64,000 bases of DNA from Phallusia mammillata. Its lineage: Eukaryota; Chordata; Ascidiacea; Phlebobranchia; Ascidiidae. A model generated the notes under the pieces. The model saw only the letters and a program-made list of their open reading frames with translations, was not told where the DNA came from and ran no database searches. The first letter of the stretch is position 1. Each line of letters opens with the position of its first letter. Position numbers and translations under genes: made by a program. The stretch spans positions 6,520 to 70,519 of the forward strand of contig QLIY01000190.1 in the NCBI GenBank assembly GCA_003260075.1, in the 5' to 3' direction. Positions 56,700 to 64,000 of the stretch are shown piece by piece.

Positions 56700-59600
56700 T
56701 TAAAGTTCAAATAATGTCTGGTAGAACTTTTACTTCAATGAACGCAATGCGATTCTTTTCACCTTGATCTTTCAGTGAAACGAAAAAGGGGAAACTTTTT
56801 TCTTTTTCTCTCGGTTTCGAAACGGCGGGATTGTAAATCAACAATTAGCTTATATGGGTTCCCGCGGCATGGGAAAAAGTTCAAGTGGCTAGAGTGTTTG
56901 ATTGCTGGCTGATGCAAACAGAAGCTGAATTTGGAGACAGCAGGGGTTAATGTTTGATGCTAGCTAAGCTTATACTACAGCATAAAATGTGACCTTCGTC
57001 TTTATGTCGTTTTAAACGAGCTGTTAGTGCTATGTAACAACTAAAAGATATATAGTTCCTGTGTGCACCGTTATGTAACCAGCGTTGGATCACTTTGAAT
57101 AATATTCATGTGGGAAGGTAAAAAGGTTAAGCTTTGGTTAGTAAGGTTAATAGGTAACGTGATGCTTACGTTTTATCGAGCCCATTTTTTCGTTTATTTC
57201 GCCTAATTGTTCAGAATTAGATTGTGTAAAAGGCCATGGTTGTGTAGTTTTAATTGTTGTGGGTTAAATTTTAAAGTGATTTTAGATGTTAAGAAGAGTT
57301 TAAATTTTAAGGAGAGTTTCAGAACCTTTAAGCAATTTTTGTAATTTGAAATTGCGTAAAAGCAACAAATAATAGTTTAGCACAGTAGGAGTAGGGGTAC
57401 TTAAATCTGCCAGCCGCCATTGATAATGTAGACGTTCAAAACTCAAGTGGGCAGTATTGTTTGGCCACGTTGTTGCCCATCTTTACAGAAAACGTGTGTT
57501 TCATTTGTTTACAATTAATCAAGCAGAAAGTGGGACGACTCGTTTACGACGTAGCAAGTGAATCACCGTCTGTGACTGAAAAGGGAGAGGCCCTTCTACC
57601 TTTATACACATTTGAATGACAAATGTTTAACACCTCGTCTGATGATACACGGGTTTGGTATTTGTACGTTGATTTGTTCCTAAAAGCAAAATAGACATTT
57701 GGAATAGTTCACTTTAAAATATTCAACCAATACCTTATAATGTCTAAAAAACTTTTTCTGTCTGTGTAAATGTAATTTACAAATCCAGGGCAGTCTTGTG
57801 GTCTAAATGCACTTTGTTAGATGAGACAAACACATAAAAGTGCTTACCCAGCGACGATTCCGCTTAGTCAAGCTTTTGTTTCGACTCAAACACCTCGAAG
57901 CGAAAGCGGCATTTTTGGGCGTTTAGCAGTCACGCTTGATGAGCACAAGTCATGCGTGACATAAACCGCGCATGGCTTAGATTCTGTCGAGAATTGGAGG
58001 TGCCAGTCAGAACGAGACCAGCATGTTTTTAAGCTTTGCAGTTTTAAAACTGTTCTGCAGTGTCAGGAATGGTTCTTCCAAAAGGAATCCCAATTCTCTT
58101 TGTGTTAGAAATAAAAGTTTCATTTGGCACGATTTTTATTAGGCGCAAACGTAAACGCTCTTTACAGAAACAGATTTTTTACGTCAGAAGTTATTGCACA
58201 AGCCAAAAGGTAAAACGTGTTGGTAGTGAGCCAATTTAAGTAATTTGTCTCAATACAGCCTTTCAAAATGTACGTTGGATCACTTTTCGGTCTTTCGTAT
58301 TTGCAGCTGTCTGTTTCCGTTGTGCAGTACATGCAAAACCCGTCCGTTCGTTTGCAAATTTATGCAGGTCTACGTAGTTTCCACCGTAGAGGTAGACAAT
58401 ATGTATGCACATACGTAGCATGTACATAGACTTACCGTGTCTACATACTGTAAATAATTCTGTACATAGATCGTGTTTACATCCGTGTTGATCACGTTTA
58501 TCACTGTTATAGGTACTTTGGCGCTACACAGCTACTTTTTTGAGTGTTTGAAATGTGTGACGTGAACAACTTACTACAAAAAAGCAATGCACGGTTGTTT
58601 TTGCTTTCAAAGTTTCAAATTAGTTCGGTTGGTTGGGTTTTATACTTAATGTGGCATTTAGCTCGCTCGCTCGAAGTTACCTACCTATCAGATAGCGTCA
58701 CGTTTTACACAATGCTAAGTCGAACATTTTCAAGTGTACCTCTTGACTTTTTCGCTTGAACGACGCGGGACAAGCTCACGCCTTTCGACATGACGCGTGC
58801 TTGTCGTTGACGAGTGAGATTTAAATGATGGTAACACGATATGTTACTCATCCTATATATGGTAGCATCACCAGTGTTAAAAAGGTGTAGTGCACGTAAA
58901 AATGTGTTCTAGTGTAAAACTTGGTAACTTTAAGGTCTGTCTTAGTTTGCAGGGGGTATGTGGGATTTCGTTAAACATGTTTGCTAAGGATTTGATTTTC
59001 TCAACATAAATAGCGCAAAAGCGTATTTAGGGTCCCGGTTTTACTAGTTTTGCACGTAAAAAGCGATCCAAGTAAGGTGCATCAAGTATAAAAAGGGTGT
59101 TTGAAAGTGTTTTATGTTGAACTTGTAGCACATACTTTGGTGAGTAAACCAGAACAGTATAATTTACACGCTTCTTGTATTAAGTTAAGCTACTGTTTTG
59201 TGAGCATTCATCCACTTTATCGCCTTTTATCCGCCTTAATATACTTCAGTGCACGTGAATACAATGACTGTCATCGCACCTCAAAATTTGGAACGATAAC
59301 TCTATCACCCACCAGACGCCACAAACCAATGCCATGTTTACTCAACGGACATCAAGCGCAACAAAAACGTTCCTTTCAAAAGTCAATATTCTTCCGACTT
59401 AGCTCATCTTGTTTTGTTGTTAAGCACAGTTTGAAAATCCTTTTGCCGGATTGAAGATACATACTGGATAATATAGTGGGTATCTTCCGTATGGCCAACA
59501 AGGAACAATGTAAACAGATCCACGGTTGATTTAGTCCGAAGCCAATGGATCAGTGTGCTGGCAAAGCGGAGGTCTTTTTGTGGCAGTGATCGATACATAT

Positions 59601-62600
59601 TTACACTGGCCAGGCCCCGCACACCAAACTTGAGCAGCACAGAGTCTTGTCAGTGTATAGGGCCAGGCAGTGGTTCTTAGCATGTTAGTAGCTGGGGTGT
59701 GATGATGCCCAATCATTGGGATTAAATTATTAGTTACTCTCGAAAAATACAGGGGAGGCGGGTGTGGGTTGAAAACAAGGGCTGCTAAGGTCAACAATCA
59801 CTGGGTAAAGTTAATGGCAAAGCCTGTTGGTTATGTGTTTGGGTCGCCGTTCTTACTTTTGTGGCTTACGTTTTTGTACCGTACATGACTTTTGGCAACA
59901 TTGATTTTAGGCAGTGTAGAAGGGCATGCTTTTGTAATGCTTTATGTTCTTATAGCCTTATAGTTTTGATTTGGTGAAATAAACACATGAGGTTAGAGAT
60001 AAAAGGGCTTGAATCAGCGTCTGTTTTTAACATGAAGAAGGTAAAAATGTGTTTGTTTGTGCCTAAATTAGAAGGCACATTTTTAGCGATTTTTCTATAC
60101 TTGTCGGCGGGCCGCATAAAAGATCTTGTCGGGATGGTATATTGCAAACTACTGTGTAAAAAATTTGGTTTAGGTAATCAAGAACAGCATTTGTAGCACG
60201 GGACAGATAGATGATTGTCAGCACGTTGTAAAGCTTGCAGGTTTCTCCGTAGCAAATTACTGAAAGTAACTCTCTGTTGAGCTTAGACGACAGCCTAAAT
60301 CAGCACAAAATTACGTTTGCCATTGCGCAGCACAGGTCGGTTGGTCGCTGCCTGCAAAATTTATCTGCAACTCGATCCTGTATTCCTTATCGGCCCATCT
60401 AAAGACGAATTGAGATTTTAGCTAAGATAATTCCTCGTGGCATTTACTTTTCTAAGCCGCCTTTCCGGGACGTCCAATTACCAGCTTTGATTACCAATGT
60501 CCTTTTCCGATTTGCACGTAATGCCTATTGCGTTGGTTGGTTGCTTTACCTTACGATGGGAGGTATGAAGTGATTACTCAAATTGCACAACGTTAGCTTG
60601 AGGTGGTTTTGTTTTAATGTTGAATATTGTTTAACAGTTTTCGCAGCTATACAACTCCGTACAATTCGAATTTCACCAAATCAGAATTGTTGCTCCAGTA
60701 CTGCGTTGTTTTGATCAAAAGCACATCAATCAAAGTAGATTTAATTTTGTTGAGGAAAAAGACCGATTCAATATGAGTTCGATACCAGACAAATCCTTAG
60801 GTTTTCGTTGATTTGGCAAAGCCATTTATAGACAATGAGGACACTATTTGGAGACTAATCTATTAGGCCGCGGAAATTTTAATGAGGTAGCAAGTTTGCT
60901 TGTTCTGCGATTGTAGCAAGCGTTTGCTTTACAATCTCGAGTTTTCTGTCAAACGCAAGACTTGTTACCAGGAACGTTGGAGCACTCGGGGAAATTATAA
61001 TGATCTTTAGGGTCAAAGGGCGCTTGACAAGATCGCTGCACTGATAACCCTACGTCCCAGCAAACACCTGCGAATATAAGCATTCTTTTGCATCTGTTGG
61101 ATGTGTCAATCATGTCCTAACCTTAAACGCGACCATAAAATTAATTATACTTTTTATTAGTCCAACTTCGTGAAAAAAGTTTCTTTTAGAAATGAGATTA
61201 TAAGATTATGAGACAATTTGGTTACTTAGCGAGAAATAACATGGTTCGCACTACAGAGCATATTGCAGTGACAAAAGCTAGATAAAAGCCCGTTTCCTCG
61301 TATTTTATCCCTCGTTGACATTGAAAGAAATCCAGCATCGTTTGTACGACGGATCGGATACAACCACATCCGAAGTCGTTAGAAAACCAAACGTAACTTA
61401 GTGGTGGCATATCGTCAACATTGTGCACAACAACCCGTGATTTTGACTCTTGGACCTGTCTGTTCACGGTCGCTCAGTCGTTTGTTGTCCTTCAAACGAT
61501 GCGTGAATCCGACGGAAAAGAGAATCGTTCCAGAGTAGGGGTTGTCTGCCACAGGTTTGGCTTCGGAAATCCGCCTTCCAAACAAGTTGCAGACTTTCTT
61601 TTCTGCACCTATTTCTTGGTACCTTGCGTGCAGTATTATTTTTGCTCATATACTGGTCTTATTTTAAAGTAATTGTAATTCGTAAACTATTAAAGATTGT
61701 TATTACAGAAGTATAGACAAGAGTAAACATTTTGGCGTTTTGGAACGTTTCTGTAGGAGACGGAATGAATTTTGTTTCAAAAATGAACAGACAATTGCAG
61801 AGGCATTTTACAGCGATCGCAGAACTTTTTAGACCGGAGTTTTTCGCCGTAAAAGCGGTTCGGAAACGAAGCGGTTTTGTTTTTCACAGTCGGCGGTTTG
61901 TTTTACAGTTTTCTGCCTACTTGGTAGACTTTCTCAGAACCACTTTGCTCGCGGACAGTCTGTTTACAGTTTTACAAAACCGCGTGTCAGCCTTGTTAAT
62001 TATTGAAAGGCAAAAAAGGTTTTACTCTGGAGAAATCAAACCCTGAAATTACATTAGTTGTAATCAGGTTCCGATGCTTTTGGTGATTAGAAGAATTTAA
62101 TGATTTAGAAACGTCAAAAAAGAGTAAGTTCTTCGCGAAAAGATGTTTGCAATGTGCAGTCTATTTGAAGCATACTTAGTAGGTACACTGGTAAACGAAA
62201 ATTGGTTTTAAGTTAAACGATTATATGGGGATGCATCTATAGCGTGTCATCTAGATTTTCGAATATTGTTCAAGGCTGTAAAAAGTGTCTACTTTCGCTA
62301 TGAATCTAAACGCACGGCCGTCGAATTGCATTTTTTGTCTTATTGAAGTATCGTCGTTCATTGGAAGGCAAACTTGATGACCGCATCAGGAAGTCTCGTA
62401 GCGCAGGCCCGAGGGCAATACACGTTAATCTCAAATCCCAAAGCAGCGCAGACTGCTCTAGTGTTTAGAAATGGTTTCCAAAACTTAAGTCTCATTACGC
62501 GGTCATTTGGTTCTGAAAAAAAAATAAAAAAATGTCTTATTCAAAATAAATGTATTTTTCTGCGCTTTTTTAATGCAACTAAAGTTTAATGTTGACCTTA

Positions 62601-63720
62601 AACATTACACACTTTAGGGTTTAGGCGAATTTATGTTTTCAAATTTTCATTCTCGTAATGCACAATTGCTTTGCTTAAAGGACTGCAGACACTGAGAAAC
62701 TCCTTATTTGATTCTGTTCGCACGCACCATGTTTAGATGCTGCACCCACAGAAAGTAGTTGGCCGGCTCTTGTAAAAACGTCGTGATTACATTAATTGAC
62801 GGCAGCGAGGCGCGTTTAATGGGGTTGCGCGGGTTCAGAACCTTCAATCCAATTCAGCTTAGAGATAGCGTCAATTAGGCTACGCAAACAAAACCATGTT
62901 AAGCAAGGCTACGTAGGGTGTAAATAGTCAACGAGGTGTAACAACAAGAGATGGAGTTGCAGTGATACAAGTTAGAATACTGTATTTTTCTTATTCCTTG
63001 TACTTGTTTTCAGTCAGTTACGGTTAGTTTGTAAATTATTTATTGTTAGACATGGGGTTTAACTAAGCTATGGGTAAATGTAAATGTGGCTCCTGAAAGA
63101 AGTTTAAACTTTGGCAGCTTAAAGCTATTGCAAGAGGTGAACCGAAGGGGTTTAGGTCAAAGTCACACTGTACAATCGGTCACTTATCAATTTTGATTCA
63201 TTTGTTTTCAATCCACTGCAGCAATGTATGATCGCAAATGACCAACTCATGGTACAGCGTACATAACCTCGCGGTGTATTTGTTTTCGGTAAACATATTT
63301 GTGACGCACAGATTAGGCCCGGTTACCGAGCAAAAATGTGTTCCACTGATTAACATTTAAGTCTGTGTCAAACAACCAAACCATCGTACCAAAGAACTTT
63401 AGTTGTGTACCCTGTTGCATCGAAGTTGTTTGATTAAAAACTTAGCTGAAAGTGTCAATTTTAACTAGTTTGTGATTAAGTATGGCATTACTTGTGTCTT
63501 AACAACTATTATTTCAAGACACCGTAACTATAACCGTTAAAAATGCATTTATAATTTGGCGTTCGATATTTCTCATAATACGTTCATTATGTCAACACAA
63601 ACCCGAAAAAACGTCATACTGGACCACTATATATATACAATACACGCCCTAGAAGCCCCCTTCGTAACGTTTATTTTAAACCTACAAAGTTAGAAAGTTG
63701 ATTGATAGCCTGTACACTGC
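56700..63720. other. Gene-poor region
   Basis: About 7 kb with ORFs below 120 codons, none of which resembles a known protein or has flanking splice signals that build a gene. No RNA gene was recognised. Confidence 0.45.
59064..59098. repeat. Stray copy of the 20-bp repeat from the window start
   Basis: The sequence gcgatccaagtaaggtgcat then caagtataaaaaggg matches the reverse-orientation units at about 241-290 (gcgatccaag, aaggtgcaccaag, ataaaaagg). It shows that the repeat is dispersed rather than confined to one array. Confidence 0.6.
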
Positions 63721-63724
63721 TAAT

Positions 63725-63830
63725 TTTCGATTGGCTCAGCCGACGCTTCACAAACGTTTATGACGTCACAGAGATTGCTTGTTGTCATTGGTTACGTCAC
63801 AAACTACACAGCAGTGAAACCGTGGCATTT
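63725..63830. promoter_or_regulatory. CCAAT and CRE cluster, promoter-like
   Basis: Within about 100 bp lie two ATTGG boxes (inverted CCAAT; gattggctca and cattggttac), a full TGACGTCA at 63761-63768, and a half-site in gttacgtcac. That combination is typical of a housekeeping-type promoter. If real, the gene it drives lies outside the window or has not been recognised. Confidence 0.35.
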
Positions 63831-64000
63831 AGACTTTTTTCACGAGTGCGTAGTCGTATTTCAGTGGTCGATGTATGTTGAACAATTAATCACATGTTAA
63901 TTCCGGTCATTGTTCGGTCACAATAATGCTTCAGCGCGCATTTGCTACAGCGTAAACGGTAATGAATGTATTGGCTATGTAGGTTAGATGAAAAAATCAA

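Noticed and set aside
59101-59454. 117-codon plus-strand ORF
   Set aside because: Starts at a non-ATG codon, no recognisable domain, no splice or poly(A) support.

Overview
This window is animal nuclear DNA. It is AT-rich, intron-bearing and mostly non-coding, with a few metazoan-specific genes: an LRR-TIR Toll-like receptor, a Polycomb RING-finger (PCGF) protein, and a Neuron Navigator with both a CH and an AAA domain. Many introns are short (60-100 bp in the PCGF gene), the TLR and the RBM39 gene are single-exon, and paired copies of the same segment differ like alleles. This points to a compact, highly polymorphic invertebrate deuterostome. An ascidian tunicate is my best guess, but nothing here proves the species. 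No bacterial, viral, CRISPR, rRNA or intact tRNA feature was seen.

Layout. 1-290: an inverted array of 20-bp units. 773-2195 (+): five-exon UBE2W orthologue, tail to tail with 4023-2522 (-), an eight-exon PCGF6-like gene. 4730-4850: exact 60-bp duplication around a single N. 5312-5963 (+): candidate 57-residue cysteine-rich lipid-anchored protein. 6278-7687 (+): intronless RBM39/CAPER orthologue. 8245-14000: Toll-like receptor locus, with one intact single-exon receptor (9334-12489), one decayed copy of its 3' end upstream, and two inverted copies of its 5' end downstream. 13611-16731: small hAT-like elements, one of them split by a second element with about 490-bp inverted repeats.

16.7-35 kb holds no recognisable gene. 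It has a pogo-like MITE, a CpG-rich promoter-like patch, and weak candidates for 5' exons of the next gene. 35407-54501 (+) is the main feature: 41 frame-consistent exons of a Neuron Navigator (NAV/unc-53) orthologue. They encode at least 1787 residues running CH domain, Ser/Thr/Lys-rich microtubule-binding region with two SxIP motifs, coiled coil, and AAA ATPase. 54.5-64 kb is again gene-poor.

Two non-genic patterns stand out. First, between 31 and 35.5 kb there are six near-identical direct duplications, each split by a run of 10-12 G. Two further runs of 41 and 61 G have no visible duplication. These look like unmerged allelic contig ends rather than biology, and one of them duplicates the first CH exon. 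Second, the palindrome TGACGTCA (full ATF/CREB site) occurs 25 times by my reading, 14 of them inside the NAV gene and 8 of those in coding exons, far above base-composition expectation.

The genes do not form one pathway. Ubiquitin conjugation, Polycomb repression, splicing, innate sensing and cytoskeletal guidance are simply neighbours. I found no convincing new multi-gene system.
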